Origin: a bacterium
GTDB taxonomy: Bacteria; Bacillota; Clostridia; Christensenellales; Aristaeellaceae
NCBI GenBank assembly: GCA_004563405.1
Contig: SFTH01000004.1
Location: 1-64,000, forward strand
DNA: 64,000 nucleotides
Reading direction: 5' to 3'
Program-made: the position numbers and the translations under genes
Notes under the pieces: model-generated
Told to the model about the DNA's origin: nothing
Seen by the model: the letters and a program-made list of their open reading frames with translations, nothing else
Database searches by the model: none
In this document: in pieces, positions 1-9,229 of the stretch
Numbering within the stretch: the stretch's first letter is position 1
Layout of the letters: the number at the start of each line of letters is the position of its first letter

Positions 1-55
1 AACTCGCCATCCACAAGTGGATGCACTTCCTTCTTTTCCCTTTCTTCTCCTGCAT

Positions 56-90
56 GAAGCCCTATTGCCTTGCTGCAATGGGGCTTCTTT
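56..90 (+). terminator. Rho-independent terminator of an upstream gene
   Basis: GAAGCCC and ATTGC pair with GCAAT and GGGCTTC around a short loop, followed by TTT. It ends transcription entering from the left edge. The remaining bases up to the hydrogenase start (91-295) hold no convincing gene: a 78-codon open frame at 70-306 overlaps this hairpin and has no ribosome binding site or recognisable product. Confidence 0.6.
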
Positions 91-312
91 GACAGGCTGC
101 GGGCCCAATCCGAAGGGATTGGGCCCGTGGCTTTTGCCGGCTTGCAGGGATTTGCGTGGGTGGAAGCTGCGACGCGCCAGATTGGAGCGATAAAAAAGGG
201 GACGGGGCGGCAGGAATTTTTGGGGAGCTGTCGAAAAACTAAAAAATGCGAAATCCGCTCTGCGGCGGAACCCGCCGGAGCGATGAATACCAATCAGAAA
301 GGATGAATGCTC

Positions 313-1689
313 ATGGGAGAACATTTGCCCCTGTCCGTGCGCGTGCCCATTGAGGCGGATAACCCCAGTATCCGTCGTCGCGAGGAGAAGTGCATCTATT
401 GCGGCGATTGCAAGGAGGTGTGCACGCTGGCCATCGGCGTGCACGGCAGCTACACCCTGGAGGAGACCGGAGGACGGGCGATCTGCATCAACTGCGGGCA
501 GTGCGCGAACGTCTGTCCCACGGAGTGCATCACGGAGGTCTATGAGTATCCCGAGGTCCGCCGGGCAGTTGCGGACCCAGACAAGGTGGTTGTGGTGAGC
601 ACCTCGCCCTCCGTTCGCGCCGCGCTGGGCGAAGCCTTCGGCATGCCCAAGGGCGCGTTCGTGCAGGGCAAGATGGTGGCGCTGCTGCGCGCGCTGGGCG
701 CGGACTATGTGCTGGACACGAATTTCTCTGCGGATCTGACCATACTGGAGGAGGCCAGCGAGCTGATCGAGCGCGTCACCAAAGGTACGAAGCCCCTGCC
801 GCAGTTCACCAGCTGCTGCCCCGCGTGGGTGCGCTTTGCGGAGACCTACTATCCCGAGCTGCTGGAGAACATTTCCAGCGCCAAGAGCCCCATCGGCATG
901 CAGGGCCCGACCATCAAGACCTACTTTGCGGAGAAGATGGACATCGACCCGCGGCGCATCGTCAACGTGGCGCTCACGCCCTGCACGGCCAAGAAGTTTG
1001 AAATCCGCCGCGAGGAGATGAACGCGGCCTCGAAGAAGCTGGGCATTCCCGGAATGCGGGACATGGACCATGTGATCACCACGCGGGAGCTCGCCCTCTG
1101 GGCAAAGGAGGCGGGCGTGGACTTCGCGGCGCTGGAGGACAGCGAATACGACCGTCTGATGGGCGAGGGCTCCGGTGCGGGCGTGATCTTCGGCAACACG
1201 GGCGGCGTGATGGAGGCGGCGGTGCGCACCGCGTACGCCTACATCACGGGCGAGAATCCGCCGGAGGCGCTGATGGATCTTCAGCCCCTGCGCGGCTTCG
1301 AGGGCGTGCGGGAGGCCAGCGTGGACATTCGCGGCCTTCAGCTCAACGTCGCGGTGGTTCACGGCACGGAGAACGCACGCAGGCTGATCGAGCGCATGCG
1401 CAGCGGCGGAAAGCAGTATCACTTCATCGAAGTGATGACCTGCCCCCACGGCTGCATCGGCGGCGGCGGCCAGCCCCGGGATCTGCTCGAGGACGCGAAT
1501 GTGACGCGACGCGCGCGCATCGCCAGTCTCTACCGGCGGGACGCGGGAATGGCGCAGCGCCTGAGCCACGAGAACCGCGAGGTTCAGCAGCTCTATGCGC
1601 AGTTCTATGGAAAACCCCTCAGCCCCCTGGCGGAGCAGATGCTCCACACCAGCTATACCGACCGCAGCGGCGATCTGAAGAGGGGCTGA
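313..1689 (+). CDS. [FeFe]-hydrogenase catalytic subunit with two ferredoxin clusters
   Basis: Cytoplasmic iron-only hydrogenase, interconverting protons plus low-potential electrons and H2, probably with ferredoxin as partner. Two N-terminal [4Fe-4S] motifs (CIYCGDCKEVC and CINCGQCANVC, residues about 27-68) precede the H-cluster domain. Its three signatures are TSCCPAW (about 166-172), TPCTAKKFE (about 222-230) and EVMTCPHGCIGGGGQP (about 373-388), so all four H-cluster cysteines are present. The second signature has Thr where the best-studied enzymes have Met (MPC), which suggests a group B-like rather than prototypical group A enzyme. The ATG at 313 sits 9 nt after AGAAAGGA (296-303); the ATG at 307 is only 3 nt away and less likely. 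It is monocistronic: there are no hydE/F/G maturases or NuoE/F-like subunits beside it, so bifurcation is not supported by context. Confidence 0.93.
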   Translation: MGEHLPLSVRVPIEADNPSIRRREEKCIYCGDCKEVCTLAIGVHGSYTLEETGGRAICINCGQCANVCPTECITEVYEYPEVRRAVADPDKVVVVSTSPSVRAALGEAFGMPKGAFVQGKMVALLRALGADYVLDTNFSADLTILEEASELIERVTKGTKPLPQFTSCCPAWVRFAETYYPELLENISSAKSPIGMQGPTIKTYFAEKMDIDPRRIVNVALTPCTAKKFEIRREEMNAASKKLGIPGMRDMDHVITTRELALWAKEAGVDFAALEDSEYDRLMGEGSGAGVIFGNTGGVMEAAVRTAYAYITGENPPEALMDLQPLRGFEGVREASVDIRGLQLNVAVVHGTENARRLIERMRSGGKQYHFIEVMTCPHGCIGGGGQPRDLLEDANVTRRARIASLYRRDAGMAQRLSHENREVQQLYAQFYGKPLSPLAEQMLHTSYTDRSGDLKRG

Positions 1690-1769
1690 GGAGGCGCTCT
1701 GAAGGGGCGTGCCCGGATCTTTAAGCGATGAACCCGGAGGCGGTACCTTCGGACTGGCGAAAGCGGGAA

Positions 1770-1812
1770 GCCGCCCATGCGACAGCACCAACTGCTGTGC
1801 ATGGGCGGCTTT
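1770..1812 (+). terminator. Terminator of the hydrogenase gene
   Basis: An 11-bp stem (GCCGCCCATGC with GCATGGGCGGC) continues after one bulged base into ACAGCA/TGCTGT, and is followed by TTT. It ends the hydrogenase transcript about 80 nt past the stop codon. Confidence 0.75.
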
Positions 1813-1855
1813 CATGGTACAATCAAGGGGCTCTGACTTTGGTTCAAATGAAAGC

Positions 1856-1896
1856 GCCCTCCGCCCGACAGATGTTGCGTCTGCCGGGCGGAGGGC
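1856..1896 (-). terminator. Terminator of the VOC-family gene
   Basis: A perfect 12-bp stem, GCCCTCCGCCCG with CGGGCGGAGGGC, lies just past the stop codon of the minus-strand gene. On the minus strand it is followed by a moderately T-rich tail (GCTTTCATTT). Together with the hairpin at 1770-1812 it insulates two convergent genes. Confidence 0.65.
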
Positions 1897-1903
1897 CGGG
1901 GAT

Positions 1904-2290
1904 TTACAGGAACTGGTTGAACTCCACCTTCTCCCGGTTGGGGCCGATGATGGTGAAGAACTTCACGCCCCGCTCGAAGAAGGGCAGGAAGTTGATTTCG
2001 GTGTCCTGGGTCTCGTAGCCGCAGGCCTGGGCGTCGCGCCAGGCAGCCTCGATGTCGTTTACGTTGAGGGCCACATGGTCGATGGCACCGTTGCACTGGG
2101 CGGTCTCCGGGGCGGTGTAGGTCTCGATGACGAGTGTGCCCAGCTGCATGAAAGCAACTTCACCGTTCTCCCAGATGGTTTCAAAACCGAGGCCGTGGTA
2201 GAAGTCCATCGTCTTGCGGATGTCCAGGGTGGGGATGCCGAGATGCTGTATGCCGGTGACGTTTTTCCTGAAGTTTTCCCTGAGATTCAT
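1904..2290 (-). CDS. VOC (glyoxalase/bleomycin-resistance) superfamily protein
   Basis: A 128-residue protein of the vicinal oxygen chelate superfamily, with two beta-alpha-beta-beta-beta modules. The metal-ligand positions of the fold are recognisable: His in GIQHLGIPT near the N terminus, His in DHVALNV near residue 70, and the C-terminal Glu in EKVEFNQF. Members include glyoxalase I, epimerases and dioxygenases; the sequence does not decide the substrate. It is transcribed alone from a promoter divergent from the nucleotidyltransferase gene (2336-2363) and has its own terminator. The start ATG follows GGAGGG on the minus strand. Confidence 0.85.
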   Translation of the reverse strand: MNLRENFRKNVTGIQHLGIPTLDIRKTMDFYHGLGFETIWENGEVAFMQLGTLVIETYTAPETAQCNGAIDHVALNVNDIEAAWRDAQACGYETQDTEINFLPFFERGVKFFTIIGPNREKVEFNQFL

Positions 2291-2335
2291 TGAGTACCCT
2301 CCTCGCGCAATCTGGCCCGCGGGCCGTTTTGTTAT

Positions 2336-2363
2336 ATTATAACATGCATGTGCACATTTGCAA
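2336..2363 (-). promoter_or_regulatory. Sigma-A promoter of the VOC gene
   Basis: On the minus strand, TTGCAA (2363-2358) lies 16 bp from TATAAT (2341-2336). It is back to back with the promoter of the next gene, so both lie within 65 bp. Confidence 0.55.
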
Positions 2364-2371
2364 GGGCGGAC

Positions 2372-2400
2372 TTGCTTTTTTCATCCACCTATACTATAAT
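2372..2400 (+). promoter_or_regulatory. Sigma-A promoter of the nucleotidyltransferase gene
   Basis: TTGCTT (2372-2377), a 17-bp spacer, then a perfect TATAAT (2395-2400), 37 bp before the ATG at 2437. Confidence 0.7.
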
Positions 2401-2436
2401 GGCATTAACCCAAAAACAAACCAAGGAAGAAGAAGA

Positions 2437-3345
2437 ATGAAAACGACGCTGGTTTTTCTGGCTGCGGGTTTCGGAAGCCGCTTCGGCGGCGGCGTGAAGC
2501 AGATTGAGCCCGTGGGCCCCAACGGTGAAGTACTGATGGATTATGCGGTGTACGACGCCCTGCGCGCGGGCTTTGACCGCGTGGTGTTTATCATCCGCAG
2601 AGATATTGAGGCTGAGTTCCGCAGCGGCGTCGGCCGCCGCGTGGAAGAGAAGTGCGACGTGGAATATGTCTATCAGGAGCTTGGCGACCTTCCGGCGCCC
2701 TTTGTCGTGCCGGAGGGGCGCAAAAAGCCCTGGGGGACCGGCCAGGCCCTGCTGGCCTGCCGGAACGTGCTGAACGGTCCCTTCTGCGTGCTGAACGCGG
2801 ACGATTACTATGGCGCGGAGGCCTTTCAACTGATTCATGATTCCATCTCGAAGCCGCAGGCAGGCGGCACGGGACTGGACTTGTGCATGGCGGGCTATGT
2901 GTTGGGCAACACGCTCTCAGACAACGGCGGCGTGACCCGCGGCCTCTGCCGGGTGAGCGGCGCGGGCATGCTGGAGGAGATCTGCGAGACCCGCGGCATC
3001 GTGAAGCTGGACGGCGCGCCCTGGGCGCCCGGCGAGGGCGGCATGCGGTCGCTGGATGCGTCCCTGTCCGTGTCGATGAACATCTGGGGCCTCCCGGCGG
3101 CGTTCATCGACTATCTGGCGGAGGGCTTCGTGCCCTTCCTGGAGCGCATGGGAGAGAACGCGTTGAGCGCGGAATACCTGCTTCCCAACGCCGTTGGGGA
3201 GATGATACGCGCCGGGCGCGGCAGCGTCCGGGTGCTGCCCACCCAGGAACACTGGTTCGGCATGACCTATGCCGAGGACCGGCTGCTCGCGCAGCAGAGG
3301 ATACGGGAACTGATCGCCGGAGGGCGCTATCCCGAGCGGCTCTGA
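2437..3345 (+). CDS. Sugar-phosphate nucleotidyltransferase-like protein
   Basis: A 302-residue NTP_transferase-fold protein. Near the N terminus is LAAGFGSRFGGG (residues 8-19), the glycine-rich nucleotide-binding loop of sugar nucleotidyltransferases, although the usual G-x-G-T-R is changed. NADDYYG (about 120-126) corresponds to the metal-binding Asp pair. Such enzymes activate a sugar phosphate with NTP, but the sugar cannot be read from the sequence. The frame is open further upstream to 2290, but the ATG at 2437 follows AAGGAAGAAG, lies just downstream of a strong promoter and begins the conserved fold. It is a single-gene unit with a strong terminator. Confidence 0.82.
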   Translation: MKTTLVFLAAGFGSRFGGGVKQIEPVGPNGEVLMDYAVYDALRAGFDRVVFIIRRDIEAEFRSGVGRRVEEKCDVEYVYQELGDLPAPFVVPEGRKKPWGTGQALLACRNVLNGPFCVLNADDYYGAEAFQLIHDSISKPQAGGTGLDLCMAGYVLGNTLSDNGGVTRGLCRVSGAGMLEEICETRGIVKLDGAPWAPGEGGMRSLDASLSVSMNIWGLPAAFIDYLAEGFVPFLERMGENALSAEYLLPNAVGEMIRAGRGSVRVLPTQEHWFGMTYAEDRLLAQQRIRELIAGGRYPERL

Positions 3346-3414
3346 CGGATGCAGGGCGTGGCGACTCTGCCCGGAAGGGGGAGCGCGCAGGCGGCGCGGG
3401 GAGAGATGCACGCA

Positions 3415-3453
3415 GGGTCGGCGGCGCAGGAATGTGCCGCCGGCCCTTTTTTT
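3415..3453 (+). terminator. Terminator of the nucleotidyltransferase gene
   Basis: GGGTCGGCGGC pairs with GCCGCCGGCCC (one wobble) around a short loop, followed by seven T residues. The rest of the gap up to 3580 shows no gene. Confidence 0.85.
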
Positions 3454-3580
3454 GCGGGAAACGGTGGATGCACGCGGGTAAAACTGAATCATGGCCGGCG
3501 ACAAAGATGCAGAATGGGGCCAAATGGATTCAAACTTAACAGGATATGCAATAATTAACGTTGGAAAAGCCGATTTTCTA

Positions 3581-3609
3581 TTGCCATAACGCCGGATTTA
3601 TTGTATAAT
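3581..3609 (+). promoter_or_regulatory. Sigma-A promoter of the TRAP uptake operon
   Basis: TTGCCA (3581-3586), 17 bp, perfect TATAAT (3604-3609), 61 bp before the ATG at 3671. The surrounding DNA is AT-rich, unlike the rest of the window. Confidence 0.75.
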
Positions 3610-3670
3610 ATGATAGAATCGCATGGAATGCTAATTTTCATCCGATCCAGAGAAATGGGAGGGAAGAAAA

Positions 3671-4615
3671 ATGAAAAAGACTTTGGCTATTCTGGTTGCT
3701 CTGGTCATGCTGGTCTCCTGCGCGTCTGCAATGGCGGAGCTGACCTTTACCACCGGCGGTACTTCCGGCACCTATTACGCCTTCGGCGGCGTGCTGGCCC
3801 AGTACATCAGCGACAACACCGACGTTCAGGTGACTGCAGTGGCCGGCGAGGGCTCCGCGGCGAACATCGACATGCTGGACATGGGCTTTGCGCAGCTGGG
3901 CTTCGTGCAGAGCGACGTTGCATACTATGCCTACAACGGCATCCGCTTCGAGCAGTATGAAGGCGCTCCCATCACCTCCTTCAAGGCGCTGGCCGCCCTG
4001 TACAACGAGACCGTGCAGCTGGTCACCTGCAATCCGGAGATCAAGAGCATGGACGATCTGCGCGGCAAGAACGTCTCCATCGGCGCAGCCGGTTCCGGCG
4101 TGTACTTCAACGCCATGGACTTCCTGGCGGCCTACGACATGACCGAAGAGGACATCAATCCCCAGTACCTCTCCTTCGCGGATTCCGCCGAAGCGCTGAA
4201 GGACGGCAAGATTGACGCCGCTTTCGTCGTCGCCGGCGCTCCCACCACCGCCGTCGTCGACCTGTGCGCGACCAAGGGCGCCTACCTGGTTGGCTGCGAT
4301 GCTGAGCACGTTGCGAAGCTGAAGGAGCTCAACGGCGCTTACACCGAGTGCGTCATCCCCGCCGGCACCTATCAGGGCATTGACGAGGATGTGACCACCG
4401 TGGCGGTCAAGGCCATCGTCATCGCCAACGCGGACGTGTCCGATGAGGATGCTTACACCATCGTTTCCACCATCTTCGAGAACACCGAAGCCATCGCAGC
4501 CGCCCATGCCAAGGGCCTGGAGCTGGATCTGGAGTACGCGGCGGAGTGCGGCCTGCCCTATGCTGCTGGCGCTGCCAAGTACTTCGCCGAGAAGGGCATC
4601 ACGGTTGCCGAATAA
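3671..4615 (+). CDS. TAXI-family TRAP transporter solute-binding protein
   Basis: Extracytoplasmic receptor of a TRAP-T (TAXI subfamily) secondary transporter, delivering a substrate, likely an organic acid or amino acid, to the membrane subunit encoded next. The N terminus is a signal peptide (Lys-Lys then a hydrophobic core). LVSC at residues 14-17 fits a lipobox, so it may be a lipoprotein, although cleavage after ASA is also possible. The mature protein begins LTFTTGGTSGTYYAFGG, the classic TAXI opening with its T-G-G-x-x-G-T-Y signature, and the total of 314 residues is typical. GGGAGG lies 5-10 nt before the ATG. The fused permease follows after a hairpin, which may favour higher receptor levels. 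Confidence 0.93.
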   Translation: MKKTLAILVALVMLVSCASAMAELTFTTGGTSGTYYAFGGVLAQYISDNTDVQVTAVAGEGSAANIDMLDMGFAQLGFVQSDVAYYAYNGIRFEQYEGAPITSFKALAALYNETVQLVTCNPEIKSMDDLRGKNVSIGAAGSGVYFNAMDFLAAYDMTEEDINPQYLSFADSAEALKDGKIDAAFVVAGAPTTAVVDLCATKGAYLVGCDAEHVAKLKELNGAYTECVIPAGTYQGIDEDVTTVAVKAIVIANADVSDEDAYTIVSTIFENTEAIAAAHAKGLELDLEYAAECGLPYAAGAAKYFAEKGITVAE

Positions 4616-4654
4616 GGAACGCTGATCGCGCGTCCAAAGCGCGGAGACAGAACG

Positions 4655-4690
4655 GGGGGACTACGGCGAAGGGTTTCGCCATAGTCCCCC
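4655..4690 (+). promoter_or_regulatory. Intercistronic RNA hairpin between TRAP receptor and permease
   Basis: GGGGGACTA, a mismatch, GGCGAA, a 4-nt loop, then TTCGCC, a mismatch and TAGTCCCCC make a very stable stem. No T-run follows, so it is more likely an mRNA-stabilising or partial-termination element that raises receptor over permease expression than a true terminator. Confidence 0.6.
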
Positions 4691-4754
4691 GTCATGTATC
4701 GGTCGCATATTTGAAAACTTTAGCGGAATCTTTCCGGCATTGGGAGGCAAAAAT

Positions 4755-6839
4755 ATGAAGCGAGATCCTGAAAAGGACCCGAAGATCGTCGATCCTGTTC
4801 CCGGCGCGGCGGATGCGGATGTGGGATCGGCTGCGGACGTCGACGAGATCATGCGCAAGTACGACCGCGAGTCGAACACGCGCGTGTGGGAGGGCGTTCC
4901 GAAGATCATCGTCAGTTGCATAACGGTGGCGTTTTCGCTGTTCTGCATCTATGTGACCCTGTTTGCAAACTTCATGGAGCAGATTCGCCTGTCCTCCTTC
5001 CTGGGGCTGGTGGTGCTCATCGGCTTTTTGACCTATCCGGCCAAGAAGGGCAAAGTGCGGGTCAATTACATGCCCTGGTATGACATCGTGCTGATGGTGC
5101 TGGGCGCGGGCGCGTTCCTGTTCTACACCTTCAACGCCCAGACCGTGGTGAAGCTGAACATGCGCGTCACCAAGGATATGCTCTACATTGTAATCGGCGC
5201 CGTCGGCATGCTGGTGCTGGCGGAGCTCTGCCGCCGCAGCGTGGGCCTGCCCATTCTGTGCGTGGCGGGCGCGTTCATGATCTACACGCTGATCAACCTG
5301 TGGAGCAAGGGCGGCATTCCGCTGGTGGTCTACAAGCTGTTCTACGGCGACAGCGGCGTGCTCTCCACACCGATCAACGTCTGTTCCAAGTACATCGTTG
5401 TGTTCATCATCTTCGGTGCGTTCCTGGAGCGCACCGGCATCTCCGACTTCTTCATCAGCCTGGCGAACAGCCTCTGCGGCCGCTTCGCGGGCGGCCCGGC
5501 GAAGGTCGCGGTCGTGTCCTCGGCGCTGTGCGGCATGGTGTCCGGCTCCTCCGTGGGCAACACCGTCACCACCGGCTCCGTCACCATCCCGATGATGAAG
5601 CAGACCGGCTATCGCGCGGAGTTCGCGGGTGCGGTTGAGGCCTCCGCCTCCACCGGCGGCCAGATCATGCCCCCCATCATGGGCGCTGCGGCCTTCCTGA
5701 TGGCGGAGTATGTGGGCGTGCCCTACTCCAACATCATCGTGCGCGCCATCCTGCCGGCGGTGCTGTACTTCCTGGGCATCTTCATTGCGGTGCATCTGGA
5801 GGCGAAGAAGCTGGGCCTGAAGGGCATCCCGAAGGAGATGCTGCCCCGCATGCGCCAGCTGATCAAGGACACCTATCTGCTGCTGCCCCTGATCATCCTG
5901 GTCTACCTGGTCTGCAGCAACACCAAGACCATGCAGTTCTCCGCGGCCATCGCCATCCTGGCGGCCATCGCGGTGGGCTTCCTCAACAACCTTCTCAAGC
6001 ATCTGCGCGCAAAGAAGGCGGGCGAGCAGCTCGAGCACGGCACGCTCGCGGCGACCTTCGGCGCGGAGGGTGGCTTCAGCGTCAGGAGCATCTTTGATTC
6101 CTTCGAGGCGGGCGGACGCGGCGTGATCACCGTGGCTGTGGCCTGCGGCATTGCGGGCGTCATCGCCGGTTGCCTGACCATCACGGGACTTGCGTCCAAG
6201 CTGATCAACGTCATCGTCGGCATCTCCGGTTCCTCGTCGCTGCTAGCGCTGGTGCTGACCATGCTGTGCTGCATCGTGCTGGGCATGGGCGTTCCCACCA
6301 CCGCGAACTACTGCATCATGGCCTCCACCTGCGCGCCGATCCTGATTCAGATGGGCATTCCCACCATCGCGGCGCACTTCTTCGTGTTCTACTTCGGCAT
6401 CGTGGCGGACATCACGCCGCCGGTTTGCGAAGGGCAACCCGATGAAGACGGGCATCACGGCCACGCGGCTGGCGATTGCGGCGTTCATCATTCCCTTCGT
6501 GTTCGCCTACAGCCCGTCGATCCTGTTTATCGGCGACGTGGTCTGGTACGATGTGGTGCTGATTGCGCTGACGGCCGTCATCGGCATGGTCGGCGTGGCC
6601 GCCGGACTGAGCGGCTATCTGGTCAAGCCCATGAACGTGGTCGAGCGCGTGCTGACCATCGCCGGCGGCCTGTGCCTGATCGTCCCCGGTACCATGACGG
6701 ACGTGATCGGCCTCGCGCTGATCGCCCTTGGCGTGGTGCTCCAGATCGCGCTGAGCAAGAAGCAGACCGCCTGAGCGCATCCACCGGAAAATGCGCGTTC
6801 GCGCGGCAAAGTCCACCCCGAACATCGGGGTGGACTTGA
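4755..6839 (+). CDS. TRAP transporter fused permease, disrupted near the 3' end
   Basis: Membrane subunit of the TAXI-TRAP system, with DctQ-like and DctM-like parts fused in one multi-spanning protein. The correct frame runs from MKRDPEKDP to about 6423, roughly 556 residues, and includes FGAFLERTGISDFF and ASTGGQIMPPIMGAAAF. After ADITPPV the frame changes. The family normally continues with roughly ALAAYAAAGIA and then the KGNPMKTG segment, which is present here but in another frame from 6427. About ten residues plus a frame are therefore missing, consistent with a small deletion at 6423-6427. As written the ORF continues out of frame to 6839 with meaningless sequence. The ATG at 4755 has GGGAGG 7 nt upstream; a TTG at 4740 overlaps that site and is unlikely. 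If the lesion is real, the transporter is probably inactive. Confidence 0.85.
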   Translation: MKRDPEKDPKIVDPVPGAADADVGSAADVDEIMRKYDRESNTRVWEGVPKIIVSCITVAFSLFCIYVTLFANFMEQIRLSSFLGLVVLIGFLTYPAKKGKVRVNYMPWYDIVLMVLGAGAFLFYTFNAQTVVKLNMRVTKDMLYIVIGAVGMLVLAELCRRSVGLPILCVAGAFMIYTLINLWSKGGIPLVVYKLFYGDSGVLSTPINVCSKYIVVFIIFGAFLERTGISDFFISLANSLCGRFAGGPAKVAVVSSALCGMVSGSSVGNTVTTGSVTIPMMKQTGYRAEFAGAVEASASTGGQIMPPIMGAAAFLMAEYVGVPYSNIIVRAILPAVLYFLGIFIAVHLEAKKLGLKGIPKEMLPRMRQLIKDTYLLLPLIILVYLVCSNTKTMQFSAAIAILAAIAVGFLNNLLKHLRAKKAGEQLEHGTLAATFGAEGGFSVRSIFDSFEAGGRGVITVAVACGIAGVIAGCLTITGLASKLINVIVGISGSSSLLALVLTMLCCIVLGMGVPTTANYCIMASTCAPILIQMGIPTIAAHFFVFYFGIVADITPPVCEGQPDEDGHHGHAAGDCGVHHSLRVRLQPVDPVYRRRGLVRCGADCADGRHRHGRRGRRTERLSGQAHERGRARADHRRRPVPDRPRYHDGRDRPRADRPWRGAPDRAEQEADRLSASTGKCAFARQSPPRTSGWT
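6427..6774 (+). pseudogene. Displaced C-terminal segment of the TRAP fused permease
   Basis: This frame encodes AKGNPMKTGITATRLA and two or three further hydrophobic segments, ending QIALSKKQTA. It is the natural C terminus of the permease, shifted out of frame. An internal ATG at 6442 exists but has no ribosome binding site, so separate production is unlikely. Confidence 0.75.
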
Positions 6840-6844
6840 TTTTT
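6809..6844 (+). terminator. Terminator of the TRAP operon
   Basis: A perfect 12-bp stem, AAGTCCACCCCG with CGGGGTGGACTT, a 5-nt loop (AACAT), then GATTTTT. The right arm overlaps the lepA -35 element. Confidence 0.88.
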
Positions 6845-6864
6845 ACATTGGAATCCTGTATCAT
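6836..6864 (+). promoter_or_regulatory. Probable sigma-A promoter of lepA
   Basis: TTGATT (6836-6841), 17 bp, TATCAT (6859-6864), 31 bp before the lepA start. It overlaps the tail of the preceding terminator. Confidence 0.5.
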
Positions 6865-6894
6865 TACATTGAAAAGATAGGCGGAGGATTCCAT

Positions 6895-8703
<1,809 letters not shown>

Positions 8704-8713
8704 GGTGGATACG

Positions 8714-9214
8714 ATGGAAGATCGCTTCGTGGTCAGAACCACGCTGCGCAAGGAGGACGCCCGGGCGCTGGCCCGACAACAGCTGAGCGTTCAGCTGCTG
8801 TTTTTGCGCATCTGTTCGGCGGTGCTGCTGGTGTTCCTCGTGCTGCTGTGGATCAGCAACTTTGCGGAGAAGCTCGTCTTCACGGCCGTGACCGCAGTGG
8901 TGCTGCTGGGCACCTTTACGCTCGACCGCATCGTGGGCGCGGGCTTTTACAAGAGCGCCAACCGTGCGCTGGGCGAGCTGACCTACGCCTTCGGCGAGGA
9001 GAAAATCCACATCTCCTGCGCGAGTCAGAACAGCGACGTGCCCTACTCGGCCTTCATGCGCCTGGTGGAGACGAGGCGGCACTACTTCCTCTTCCTTCAG
9101 GCGCGCGCTGCCTACATCCTCCCCAAGGCGGATTTCGTCGCGGGAGACGCGGACGCGTTTTCCGCGTTCATCGCGGAAAAGACCGGCCTGCCGGTGAAGC
9201 GGCAGCGCTTCTGA
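8714..9214 (+). CDS. YcxB-like membrane protein
   Basis: A 166-residue protein with a short cytoplasmic N terminus, two adjacent hydrophobic helices (about residues 28-73) and a soluble C-terminal domain containing ISCASQNSDVPYSAFMRLVE and YILPKADF. This is the pattern of YcxB/DUF-type proteins of Firmicutes (an internal W/Y-rich beta strand followed by the 'ILPK' segment). No biochemical role is known for the family. GAGGTGG lies about 6 nt before the ATG at 8714; the GTG at 8705 sits inside that site and is unlikely. It lies between lepA and hemW, 10-15 nt from each. Confidence 0.7.
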   Translation: MEDRFVVRTTLRKEDARALARQQLSVQLLFLRICSAVLLVFLVLLWISNFAEKLVFTAVTAVVLLGTFTLDRIVGAGFYKSANRALGELTYAFGEEKIHISCASQNSDVPYSAFMRLVETRRHYFLFLQARAAYILPKADFVAGDADAFSAFIAEKTGLPVKRQRF

Positions 9215-9229
9215 TCCGGGGAGGCGAAG

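Noticed and set aside
70..306. A 78-codon open frame before the hydrogenase
   Set aside because: It begins inside a terminator hairpin, lacks a ribosome binding site and resembles no protein.
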